NCBI RefSeq assembly: GCF_037975245.1
Contig: NC_092570.1
Coordinates: 19,543,418 to 19,603,417 of the forward strand
Length of the DNA: 60,000 nucleotides
Direction of reading: 5' to 3'
Origin: Apostichopus japonicus
Taxonomy: Eukaryota; Echinodermata; Holothuroidea; Aspidochirotida; Stichopodidae
Below are positions 26,401-35,090 of the stretch, piece after piece. The notes beneath the pieces are model-generated. The model saw only the letters and a program-made list of their open reading frames with translations. It had not been told where the DNA came from and searched no databases. How positions within the stretch are numbered: position 1 is the first letter of the stretch; each line of letters begins with the position of its first letter. The translations under genes were made by a program, and so were the position numbers.

Positions 26401-29400
26401 TGCATAGCAAGTCCATATTGTGTAACATTGTCCATATTTGTCCATATTTTGTCCACATATTTGTCCACATTTGACCATATTGTGTAACATTTTGCGATGC
26501 GATACTGGATCAAATCCCTGTTCTGCCGTTAACGTGTGAAATTTATTATGTTGATTATTTGTAGAGATGACTTCTAGATAAAACATTTGGAGCGGTGGTA
26601 TATTTTGATTTACCTATGATCATGTGTTAACATTTTCCTTACAGGAATGCCTAGTGTTAATGGGTATCCTGGAGACCATGAACTCACACTCCATCAAAGA
26701 TGCATACGTCAAAGACGTCTCTAAATTCCTGAACAGAATCTTGGGATTGAAAGTAAAGAAACAAAACATGGTAAGAACTGTCCTGTTTGGATAATCTTAA
26801 CCATGTTATAGATAACTGGGGGGGGGGGGGAGGGGCCTCTGGGTTTGTATAAAAAGTTTATATGATTCAGAGAATCCAGAGTTTAGAAGAGTTTGCAAAC
26901 CATAGGCATGTATAACTAAGGATGTACTTGATCTTGATCATAAAACTTATAAAACACAACCCTCTTAGCTGCTTTGTGTTATTTTTCGTTCTGATTATTT
27001 TCTCAGATTTTTAATTTCTTCTACGAATGCATGCAAGCCAACATTGCAGCGGCCAAGAAAGAAGGAAGGTAGGAGTTCTTTTTCAAATTTTTTATCTTTG
27101 TATCAACTCTGAAAGTCACTGTAAGAGAACTAGAGCATAGTATTACTTTAGTTAGCTGGATGCATTGTATAGCTTTCCAATTGTTTTTACCTTTGTATCA
27201 ACTCTGAAAGTCACTGTAAGAGAAGCAGAACATGATATTACTTTAGTTAGCTGAATCCAATCTGTATAGTTCACTAAAAATTTACAAATACTGATTAAAT
27301 CTGGTTTCCTTTCCTTCAACAGATATAGTGAAGGTTTACTAGATATCACTGCATCATCTATCAACATAGTCGGACAGCCAACTGAGGTCTTTAAGGATAC
27401 AAACAAGAGTACGCCGACAAGGTAAATCATTCATTTGTTGACTTTATTCAACAAGGAAACAATGCTACCTGTTTTGTTAGCGGCAAGCGGACTCTGTCGC
27501 TGTTTTTATAAATCTGCTGCAGTATTGACAATCCTGGTTGTGTTAAACAAAACAGTATTATTTGTATTGTCCACAGCAGTAGTATTCCAGCTGATTTTGA
27601 ACTGCACACCTGCTTCAATATTGACAATCCTTGCTATTGAAAGAAAATTTAGTTATTTGCCAATATTTGTGAAATGTAAACTGCCATTTTTCTACTGTTT
27701 GATAGGTGTAAGAAATAGTTTGGGGATTACTATGAAAATGTAACAGAAATGGCTTTGTAAGTTTAGATTAATCTGCATAGGTTCCTATTACGATATACTT
27801 TCTCAGAAAAATCATCTTTTTTCGTTACTTACGTTCCCAGAAAGCCACATTAGCCCCAGATCAGTCTTGTAAATTTCCGCAATATTTGAATGACATTTTT
27901 GTTTTTCGTATTGCTGGCACCTCCAGCAAAGTGATAGACAATAGGGATTAGCCAGCCAGTTGTGACAATTTCCTAATGCTAATACCTCTCTAAACTGTAC
28001 CCCAATACCATGCTCTCAAAGCACTGCAATTGACAGTATAAACAGTTCCTAACCTTGATCTGATAGAAACATGATATTCATACTGCTCGTACTGACAATA
28101 TGAGTGATCTGAAGCAGGACATGACACTACAGTATAGATAATCTTGTCCCAACTGGGTGGATTAGCACCAACTTAGTACTGGGAAGATCAGTCACTAGAG
28201 CACATGAATTGTAATTCTCAGTTTCTGGCAGTCACTGGTTTTGAGTTCCATATTTTGGCCGATAGTGAGGAGAGGACAGTGTTTTAGATGTTCTTCGGAC
28301 ACTCTAAGTTGGTGCTTTCTTAAATACATGTCTTTCATGCCAGCAGCTTGTATGTTCCTGCTTCAGGACATTCTTAGCCTAAAATGTTACTTAAAGTAAC
28401 ATTTTGGGCTCAGAATACTTAAGTAAGACCAACTTATGAAATGACACATGAAAAATCAAATTCAATGAAGTTAGGAGAAAACTTAAGATTTAGATGGAAG
28501 GGTTTATCCCTTGCGGCCCATTCATCTCCTGTTTCCTTTCATCTCTCCATCCTTTTGTTTTGTCTTGCGTTATTCTTAATTAGTCAATACCCCAATTAAG
28601 TTGTCTGTCCGTCTGTTTATGTTACTTATGTTTGTCTCAGGTTGCTACGATCAAACACGTCAGGCCCTCTAACGTTGATATAGTTACCTGCACAGGTTGT
28701 TTGCGGTAGATAAACAGTTTGATAACGGCTCCCCCTCTCTTTGGTTTTCTTTTCTCAACAGACATGTATCACTGACTGTTGATCGGGGCATGTCCTGGGA
28801 GATGGCAGTGGAACGATTAAAGACTCTTGAGGGGAACCGTAATGGCTTCTACATGTCGAGACAGGAGAGGTTTGGACGCCATCTTGTTCTCCTGGCCACC
28901 AAGAAGGGAGAAAAATCTCACGTATTCAAAGTTGCAAGGTAAATAGAAATAGGAGATTTGTTTGCTTTGTCAGGGTTCTTGCAGTTATGGAATTTCTGGG
29001 AAAGGTGAAAAAAGGGGGAAAAAACAATAGTAATTAAGTACCATTCAAGCTTAGGAGAATATGAAAGCTGGTTTCAAATTTAATGGAGTTATGACATTGC
29101 TTAGTCTAACTTGCAATTTAACAAATAATCTAATGAAAGAATGGAAGGTGGGTTAGCTCAAGCCGAGGGTGAATCTTACAAGAAACTGAACTGGATGTGG
29201 CTGGTAGCGCTAACAAACTTATAAAATATATCACAATCTATAGTGTTCTGCATTCTAGACCAGGTGCACATATTTCTCACTGAGTTCAGTTGTGCACTGT
29301 TTTGTGCAACTGTCATGTAACATTATCTATTTATATCTTTGATGAGACCTACAACTATTATTTCCGAATTTTGTGCAATGGGTTAGGCAGCTGGTTAGGC

Positions 29401-32400
29401 TAACAGATACATCAGCTAAATGGAAGGATTGTAGTACTTGGCTATTAGGTGATCATGATTTCAAAAGCAACAGTATTATTTTGGTAATTATGTAAACATT
29501 TGTTGCAATACTAATGTAATGTATATATATATATATATATTTATGCTCTTCAGTGTGTGGCAGAAACCTTTACAGTGTAAACAAGAACAGCTGTGTAAAG
29601 CACTTTTATATGCAGTTTAAACATATTTACCCTGGCATATGTGTATGTGTTGCTATTTTTAGACCAAATACTGGAGTTTCAAACTTTGATGAAGACATCA
29701 GTGATCTCTTGACAAGGTACACACCTGTGTCTGTGGAGAAAGCAGGTAAGATTTGAAAACTCAGAATACAATGAAAACAAAAATTAGTCATGTTTTTCAG
29801 GCCTCAAAACTAGGGGTATTCACCAGCAAAAATGTCAGTGGAATTTATTGTTTGAAAGTAGAAAGAAAAAAACTTGCATATTTCTGCCAGTAAACATTTA
29901 GATATCAAACAATAGGTTAACATGATTTCCATATCTCTCACATAAGCCCTGTATTATTGCTTATTATCAGTGTGTATTATTGGGCTACTCTAGCTCATTA
30001 GTCTGTACAGTTACTGATGAGTGCTGTAATTAAGGAATTTCAAGTTGATTTTCTTTTTAGCCAGTAGATTTTTTAATCACCAGTCGGATAAATTTGTGAA
30101 TGCTAGGTCTTATCTATGTAGCTTACTTCATTTAATAATAGAGATAATCTCCTGTTTAGTTTTTAGTTAAAGGATTATATTCACTGAAAGTTTATTTTTC
30201 ATCTCAAAGGCATCAAAGAGAAGCATTGGTTGTGTAGAAGCATTTCTAAATGATGACAGTTTTGCAGGACTTCGTCATTACAAAATTCACCTCTCCTGAA
30301 TTTACAATGTATCTGGTCATAGCAAAACAGAGTAAGACAAGAAATATAAAGGAGAATAAAAACAAAAATATTAGAAGCAATGAATCTTGAGGTATGAGTG
30401 CTGGGCATAATTTATCCAGTGTCGTATTACAAAATGCGTGTTTTTTGTATAAGTATGTTTTCTTGAAGGGTAGGTGACAATCTGAAATATGTTATTTCTG
30501 CCTTTCCTGTTTAATGACTTACAACTTTTCTTCCCATCAGAGAAATTATGGAAAGAACTCTATGCATATTCAGAAGAACATTGTATCCATGGTGACCAGT
30601 GCAAGAGGAAAGATAGCTGTACTGGTAAGTTCTGTCATCCTTTTTGAACACCATTCCTGTGTTTATTTTATGCTTTGTTCTTACGTTAAGAACTTTGTCT
30701 CCAAACGTACACAAAGGTGCTCAAGTACACAAAGGAGGAAATTTGTAGCGCGGTGAGATTTATGGTAATGGATCAAGGGTGGGAGCAAAGGGAGGGGTGA
30801 AGGGAGGTGTAGGGGAGATATTTTGTAAGAATATTATAATTTCTGTTGGTGTGTGTGAAATACTGCTCAGTTGGAAAGAATTTAAATGTTACAAAGCAAA
30901 CTGTCCTCCCTTTTGTTAACATCATGTCAGGTTTGGGTAAGAGGTGGTAAGAAATAGATGATGTAACGATGCAGGTTAAGTCTTGTTGTAACTTTCTCTT
31001 TTGTTATCTCAACACAACTTTCCTTGTTCTTTTTTTTAATCAGTGCTCTTGGAATATTTTCAGTGGCAAAATTAATTGTCAGTGTTGCTTGATGAATGTT
31101 ATAAAAGAAGGTTTTATTTTCATTAATACATTCAACTCGAGCACTTAGAATGTTTGATGTAGTCTGTTATATGGTTCTATGTATTAACCATTGTATTTGT
31201 AGATTTCATATAATATCCTATCATCTTAACTTTTTTTTCTCCTTTTATATTAGTTATTCTTCCTGTTAACGTGTTGTATGACTCCTCTTTTTAAAATTTA
31301 AATTAATAGTGGAATAAATAAATTAGACAAAGAGAGCAAAACTAGAAAAAAAGTTGAAAAAAAATGTTTTTATCCTTTATTCTGCCAGGTATTAAATTTA
31401 TATACACGACATTTAACACATTCTCAAAATTGGTCATTGCAAGTTTCAAGAAAAAGATTAATTTATTATGACTGTAATGCAAATTTTAATCAGCATTTTC
31501 TCTCACTTTCTATAACATTTCATATTTATATTACTTTTTTTGTGTGTATATTTTCATCTCTTTCTTAATTATTTGTTTTTTTCATTTATAGTTGGCTCTC
31601 GAAAGTATCAACTGGATCTTCTTTGTGGGGGAATTATTCCCATCATGTCAATATTGGAACAGACTCTACACGCCAATGCATCTAAATTTCAATTCAGGTG
31701 AGAAAAATGACAATACAAGTGAGGGAGACTAACAGTGAAGTAATGTAAATACATGAGTGTAGGAAGGTAGTCAGAAAATAGGAGAGAAGAGGATGGGGAG
31801 GGGGAAGGAGGAAGGGGGGGGGGTAAAAACCAGGATTCCCACCAACCCCCCTATCCCTTACCCCAGGGTCAGTCCATCGCATGGAGGCACTTGCGATCCT
31901 TTCTTGTTCATCTTTATATCTCCTGGGACAAACATAACCAGTTTACTTGCCCTTGCACCTGCTTCATTTTCTTACATTCATATGTATTTATTGGACTATT
32001 GGAAAGAATAATTGTTTTTTCCCTTTTGGCTGTCCATAGTAAAACTATCATTAATATGAGGGTAGTTAGAGTACAGTTGGGTAATGGAGAGAGGCTGATC
32101 GGTCTTCGGTACCCCGCAGTTCTCCTACCACTAGTGGACGGTGCATTGAAGCAACAGAAACTGATGCAGAAAGTCCAAGCCGTGAGTATCGTCTTGTATT
32201 TTTGCTTCAAGAGAACAAACTGTGTTGTCCATCCTGAACAGTTCTAGATTTGGATTTGTCATGCAGGACAAATTTGACTCGAAGTTTGGAGTTTGTTGTT
32301 CAAAAAATCCTTTAAAAGCATTAGAAAATAGTAGAATAGCATAATCTACTTAGAACGAAACGTTTTTCATTTCAGAGACTTCAGATTGGACAGAATGGGA

Positions 32401-33065
32401 TCCAGGTCGATCCTGCATCTATCCCTCAGTCTATGGATCAACCCAAACAAACTCAACGAGAACCAGAGACAGACGTCATCCCGAAACTCGTCAAGAAAGC
32501 CATGACTCCACCGAATACGCTAATAAACTATTTCAGACGGAGGGAGGACGATGGTGAGAGGTCAAAGGTCACTTCTCAGTCACTCAACCAAAGTCAGAAG
32601 GAAGTTACAAATTCATCCGACGACAGTAGTAGCGATTGCATGATCGTAGCGGAAGATGAGAAGGATTCCAAAAAGAAACGGAAAAAGAGAAGTTCGGACC
32701 GACTAAAGAAGAAGAGAAAAAGTGAGGAAATGATCGCAGATAAAGCTGATTTCGGAAAAGAAAACGAGAGAAGTCCATCTACATCAAGAAAAGAAGAGGC
32801 TGACAAAGCTGGAAATGAGTTTAATAAAGGGGAACCTCTCTCGAGCAGGCAGAGAGAACAGACTGGAGCAGCTGCAGCAAGCAGTGCAACCATGGTTACC
32901 AAAAGAACAAAACAAACCAGCATTGCCTCTATGTTTGCAAAACAACAGACTGTCAAGGAGACCAAAATGCAATGTCCAATTTGCCAAAAAGACATGCCGT
33001 CCAAAACATCGAATAAGGAGTTTAACGAACATATTGACAAATGTTTATCAAACAGCATTCCTTAA
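11035..33065 (+). CDS. SBNO-like: Strawberry-notch/FORGETTER1-family helicase-like protein with C-terminal PIP/SIM/UBZ4 tail (complete, 29 coding exons)
   Basis: The family consists of nuclear SF2/SNF2-like ATPase proteins acting in chromatin and transcription (animal SBNO, plant FGT1). Coding exons: 11035-11456, 12518-12608, 13098-13205, 13580-13666, 15005-15096, 15934-16002, 16457-16539, 17553-17671, 18035-18087, 18520-18583, 19702-19792, 20020-20167, 20583-20693, 21109-21316, 21580-21668, 22167-22341, 22900-23090, 23941-24026, 24520-24635, 25925-26005, 26645-26770, 27007-27068, 27323-27421, 28762-28938, 29663-29745, 30541-30624, 31592-31697, 32040-32181, 32376-33065. All borders are GT...AG and all phases agree; the total is 4053 bases, 1350 residues plus stop. 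Order: low-complexity N-terminus 1-140, AAA_34-type ATPase about 141-610 (Walker A K233, DECH 347-350, SATG 386-389), Helicase_C_4-type lobe about 612-1121 (GRSHRSNQ 725-732), then a 229-residue regulatory tail. Detailed sequence resembles plant FGT1 more than the vertebrate SBNO1 I remember. Confidence 0.93.
12518..13666 (+). CDS. SBNO-like: SBNO/FGT1-like exons 2-4: entry to the ATPase domain and Walker A
   Basis: Exons 12518-12608, 13098-13205 and 13580-13666 encode residues 141-236. They contain [40 protein letters not shown] and the Q-motif-like [17 protein letters not shown]. The phosphate-binding loop [14 protein letters not shown] has its Lys at 233. The IGDxAGVGKGR form is diagnostic for the SBNO/FGT1 family rather than general SNF2 proteins. 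Confidence 0.95.
15005..16539 (+). CDS. SBNO-like: SBNO/FGT1-like exons 5-7: motif Ia region
   Basis: Exons 15005-15096, 15934-16002 and 16457-16539 encode residues 237-317: [40 protein letters not shown] and [17 protein letters not shown]. These are the family's IWFSxSxDLxxDAxRDxxDIG and FxTYxxL segments. Introns have phase 2, 2 and 1. Confidence 0.94.
16795..17552 (+). repeat. 43-bp minisatellite built from the intron's own 3' splice site, about 17 copies
   Basis: The unit is gtgccatgtgtttgttatta ttccatttactgttgtactgtag (43 bases, written in two pieces). Units begin at about 16826, 16869, 16912 and so on to 17510; one near 17257 lacks four bases. The last unit runs directly into exon 8, whose first bases GTTCTATGTG align with the GTGCCATGTG that opens each unit. 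Each copy therefore carries a pyrimidine-rich tract and a TAG acceptor. Because 43 is not a multiple of 3, open frames along the array shift and are not genes. Confidence 0.93.
17553..18583 (+). CDS. SBNO-like: SBNO/FGT1-like exons 8-10: DECH box and SATG motif
   Basis: Exons 17553-17671, 18035-18087 and 18520-18583 encode residues 318-396. LQQLMDWCG is followed by [18 protein letters not shown] with DECH at 347-350 (Walker B), then [20 protein letters not shown] with SATG at 386-389 (motif III). The acceptor of exon 8 is the last unit of the 43-bp tandem array, so the exact 5' border rests on phase continuity, which is good. Confidence 0.93.
19702..21316 (+). CDS. SBNO-like: SBNO/FGT1-like exons 11-14: interdomain region
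   Basis: Exons 19702-19792, 20020-20167, 20583-20693 and 21109-21316 encode residues 397-582. Family landmarks are [53 protein letters not shown] and [12 protein letters not shown] (GLQTTGEA at 538-545), ending [19 protein letters not shown]. The [12 protein letters not shown] segment resembles the AEFEIVEARL form of plant FGT1 rather than vertebrate SBNO1. Confidence 0.94.
21580..23090 (+). CDS. SBNO-like: SBNO/FGT1-like exons 15-17: C-terminal helicase lobe core
   Basis: Exons 21580-21668, 22167-22341 and 22900-23090 encode residues 583-733. [20 protein letters not shown] and KGRMV (AEMTGRKGR 628-636) are followed by a polar linker, then [20 protein letters not shown], the [19 protein letters not shown] segment and [12 protein letters not shown] (725-732), the arginine-finger-bearing motif VI of this family. 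Confidence 0.95.
22441..22795 (+). mobile_element. tRNA-derived SINE with conserved 3' domain, inside an SBNO/FGT1-like intron
   Basis: A pol III-type head has an A-box-like TGGCCAAATGGATAAAGG (22459-22476) and a B-box-like GGGCTCGATACCC (22498-22510). A body of about 240 bases follows, then the 3' domain CTGACGTTTCGATCCTAGCA GGATCGTCTTCAGAGGCTAAA at 22748-22788. The same 3' domain recurs elsewhere in the window. It lies in the intron just before exon 22900-23090. Confidence 0.75.
23941..27421 (+). CDS. SBNO-like: SBNO/FGT1-like exons 18-23
   Basis: Exons 23941-24026, 24520-24635, 25925-26005, 26645-26770, 27007-27068 and 27323-27421 encode residues 734-923. [20 protein letters not shown] and [18 protein letters not shown] are strongly family-specific. 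[20 protein letters not shown] then IFNFFYECM correspond to the DVGRFLNRLLGL segment I recall in FGT1. The donor of 25925-26005 is a weak GTCTGT, but phase and sequence continuity support it. Confidence 0.92.
25085..25660. repeat. Minisatellite, about 89 bp unit, about 6.5 copies
   Basis: The phrase caatgaatcagtgtacctc recurs at 25174, 25263, 25352 and onward at about 89-base spacing. Copies differ mainly at ggatgcatag/gggcatatag and ctagttc/ctaattc. The array lies inside the intron 24636-25924. Confidence 0.92.
26390..26500. repeat. Short degenerate gtccatattt repeat
   Basis: Several imperfect copies of gtccatattttg/gtccacatattt in the intron 26006-26644, flanked by two copies of attgtgtaacatt. 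This looks like a small degenerate tandem array. Confidence 0.55.
27097..27275. repeat. Tandem duplication of about 93 bp in an intron
   Basis: ctttgtatcaactctgaaag followed by tcactgtaagaga and tattactttagttagctg occurs twice, at about 27098 and 27191. The copies differ by several substitutions. It lies in the short intron 27069-27322. Confidence 0.8.
28762..32181 (+). CDS. SBNO-like: SBNO/FGT1-like exons 24-28 with a Cys/His cluster
   Basis: Exons 28762-28938, 29663-29745, 30541-30624, 31592-31697 and 32040-32181 encode residues 924-1121. They read [20 protein letters not shown], then [20 protein letters not shown], then [20 protein letters not shown], where C1025, H1027, C1031 and C1037 form a possible metal-binding cluster that I recall conserved in FGT1 (CMHGxxC...C). 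The block ends with [20 protein letters not shown], the usual C-terminus of the family core. Confidence 0.92.
29521..29542. repeat. TA microsatellite
   Basis: A run of about ten TA dinucleotides in the intron before exon 29663-29745. Confidence 0.85.
32376..33065 (+). CDS. SBNO-like: SBNO/FGT1-like exon 29: PIP-like, SIM-like, NLS and UBZ4-type regulatory tail
   Basis: A single 690-base exon, entered in phase 0 after ttcag, encodes residues 1122-1350. In order: PIP-box-like TLINYF followed by RRR (1169-1174); a SUMO-interaction-like CMIV followed by AEDE and preceded by a Ser/Asp run (1209-1216); basic clusters KKKRKKR (1220-1226) and KKKRK (1232-1236); a second PIP-like motif QTSIASMF (1301-1308) preceded by KRTK; and CPIC...NEHIDKC with C1321, C1324, H1340 and C1344, the C-x2-C-x15-H-x3-C pattern of UBZ4 ubiquitin-binding fingers (RAD18, WRNIP1 and SPRTN have x11). 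The tail is low-complexity otherwise. The stop is TAA at 33063-33065. Confidence 0.9.
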   Translation, partial: RLQIGQNGIQVDPASIPQSMDQPKQTQREPETDVIPKLVKKAMTPPNTLINYFRRREDDGERSKVTSQSLNQSQKEVTNSSDDSSSDCMIVAEDEKDSKKKRKKRSSDRLKKKRKSEEMIADKADFGKENERSPSTSRKEEADKAGNEFNKGEPLSSRQREQTGAAAASSATMVTKRTKQTSIASMFAKQQTVKETKMQCPICQKDMPSKTSNKEFNEHIDKCLSNSIP

Positions 33066-34400
33066 ACAACTTTATATGCAGAACAGAAATTAGAAACTGT
33101 TTTCCTTTTTAAAGGGATTTATCTCTTCATCCACAACTCTTATTTACGGTGTTTGGTGGCTGACTAGTGGAGATGTAATTCAAAAGTGATTTAAAAAAAA
33201 AAATCTGGTCTTATTTGCTTTGTCAGCTATTTTCATCTTACAAAATGCAATGTCTTTCCAACATTATCTGGAGAAAATTAATCTATTATGGGAACAGGAG
33301 TCCTAGGTGATGTCTTGTGTTTGCACACTTAAGCTTAACTCCAAAGGATTTTTGAAATGTACTGAAAGTGTATGTTTCAGATTTGAATAAGAAGTTAATG
33401 GTAGAAAGGGAAGGGTTAGGGTTTAGGAGTTTTATTCTATTCACAGAAAGTTGAATTCTAGCTGTGGAGATTGTGCGATCTGTCTAACAAGATGTTGTTT
33501 TCAGCGCTGCCAAGATTTTTTCAATTTTCATTCCTCTCTGTCTTTACTGTTAATTAAAGAGAAACTGGTCTTCTTATGCTTCATAATGATGATGTTTCTC
33601 TGGTATATTAAATACTATTATGTATCATGCAAAACTTGATTCTCTCCCTCCCACCCCCCCCCCCTGTGTCTTGTCAAAGGTTAACATCCCTGATTTACAG
33701 TGAAATTTCAAAACAGGAAATATTTGTAAAAACCGAAAGCAATAGTCTGTGAAACAGAAGAAGCCAGGAAGACATGTGACACATCGGTGAGTCGCTATTT
33801 AAACTTATAGATTGGTTGTCCGATAAAAAGAGAACTAAATGTGTAGTTCTCATCCTTCCCAAGTTGGACACAAATAGAAGGATCATAGTTCTCAAGTTAA
33901 TTTCACGTGATGTTTCTTCCTTTGGTGTAATATACATTAGTCTAATACACATTGTTAAAATACAAATGTATGAATGTATGTATTTTAGATCCTCCTGCAA
34001 GCAGGAACTCGTGAAGAAGCCATCATTGGCTTATCAAAGCCGCAAGCTGACCGAAGTCAGTCTCTTACATTCATGTTTAATATCCATGATTATGAATTGT
34101 CAACAAGTGACTCAAACTCGGGAACTTATGATTGGAATGCACCAGCGTTAACCACTGAGCTAACACTCCTATATTTAATATAGATTTAACATAGATTTAA
34201 TGTTTTTTTAAGAATGTAATGGTAACTATCAGGGAATGTTTTAGTGTTAAAATTGCATCTAGCAGTTTTGGAGGCTCCTAATGTTGTCTTTTAATATTGC
34301 GGTTTCTGTGTCAGAAATTGCTCACATCTTTTAAGTTGTTTAGCAAGTTGCACCTTTTGCATTAAATTTTGAGATACGATACAGACGAAAATTATTCCCA
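33066..34400 (+). other. Presumed 3' UTR and downstream flank of the SBNO/FGT1-like gene
   Basis: No canonical AATAAA is obvious; ATTAAA occurs at 33553-33558 and about 33607-33612 and may serve as the poly(A) signal. A C run follows near 33653-33664. A SINE fragment occupies about 33980-34168. No other coding sequence is seen. Confidence 0.45.
33980..34168 (-). mobile_element. tRNA-derived SINE, internally deleted copy
   Basis: It shares gtattttagatcctcctgca with the element at 46.34 kb and continues similar through cttatcaaagccgcaagctg to ttaaccactgagctaacactc. Read on the minus strand it starts with the A-box-like gagtgttagctcagtggtta. The B-box region is damaged, and about 35 bases present in the other copy are missing. 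Confidence 0.75.
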
Positions 34401-34419
34401 GGCTATGTCTCTATGCTTT

Positions 34420-35090
34420 CGTTGACAACAACCTAATGTTAATTTCATTATGTTGATGACAACGTAATGTTATTTTCATTATGTTGATGACAACCTAATG
34501 ATAACTTCATTATGTTGATGACAACCTAATGTTAATTTCATTATGTTGATGACAACCTAATGTTAAATTCATAATGTTGATGACAACATACTGTTTATTT
34601 CATTATGTTGATGACAACCTCATGTTTATTTTAGTATGTTGATGACAACCTAATGTTTATTTCATTATGTTGATGACAACCACATGTTTATTGTAGTATG
34701 TTGATGACAACCTAATGTTTATTTCATTATGTTGATGACAACATAATGTTATTTTCATCATGTTGATGACAACCTAATGATAACTTCATTATGTTGATGA
34801 CAACCTAATGTTAATTTCATTATGTTGATGACAACCTAGGCTAATGCTAATTTCATTATGTTGATGATGTTGATGACAACCTAAGGTTTATTTTATTGTG
34901 TTGATGACAACCTTATGTTAATTTCATTTTGTTGATGACAACATGTTATTTTCATCATGTTGATGACAACTTCATTATATTGATGACAACCTAATGTTAA
35001 TTTCAGTATGTTCATGACAACTTAATGTTAATTTCAGTATGTTGATGACAACTTAATGTTAATTTCATTATGTTGAAGACAACCAACAGA
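34420..35090. repeat. 31-bp minisatellite, about 20 copies
   Basis: The unit is close to cattatgttgatgacaacct aatgttaattt. It repeats with substitutions (ttaattt, tttattt, ataactt) and some fused or shortened units, for example near 34850-34880 and 34950-34980. It lies 1.35 kb downstream of the SBNO/FGT1-like stop codon. Confidence 0.93.

Noticed and set aside
32594-33058. A 154-codon minus-strand open frame opposite the last SBNO-like exon
   Set aside because: Shadow of the sense exon; hydrophobic and Ser/Phe-rich because it is the complement of Lys/Glu/Ser codons.
34420-35090. Evenly spaced repeats resembling a CRISPR array
   Set aside because: There are no unique spacers; the whole unit repeats, and the DNA is eukaryotic. 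It is a minisatellite.
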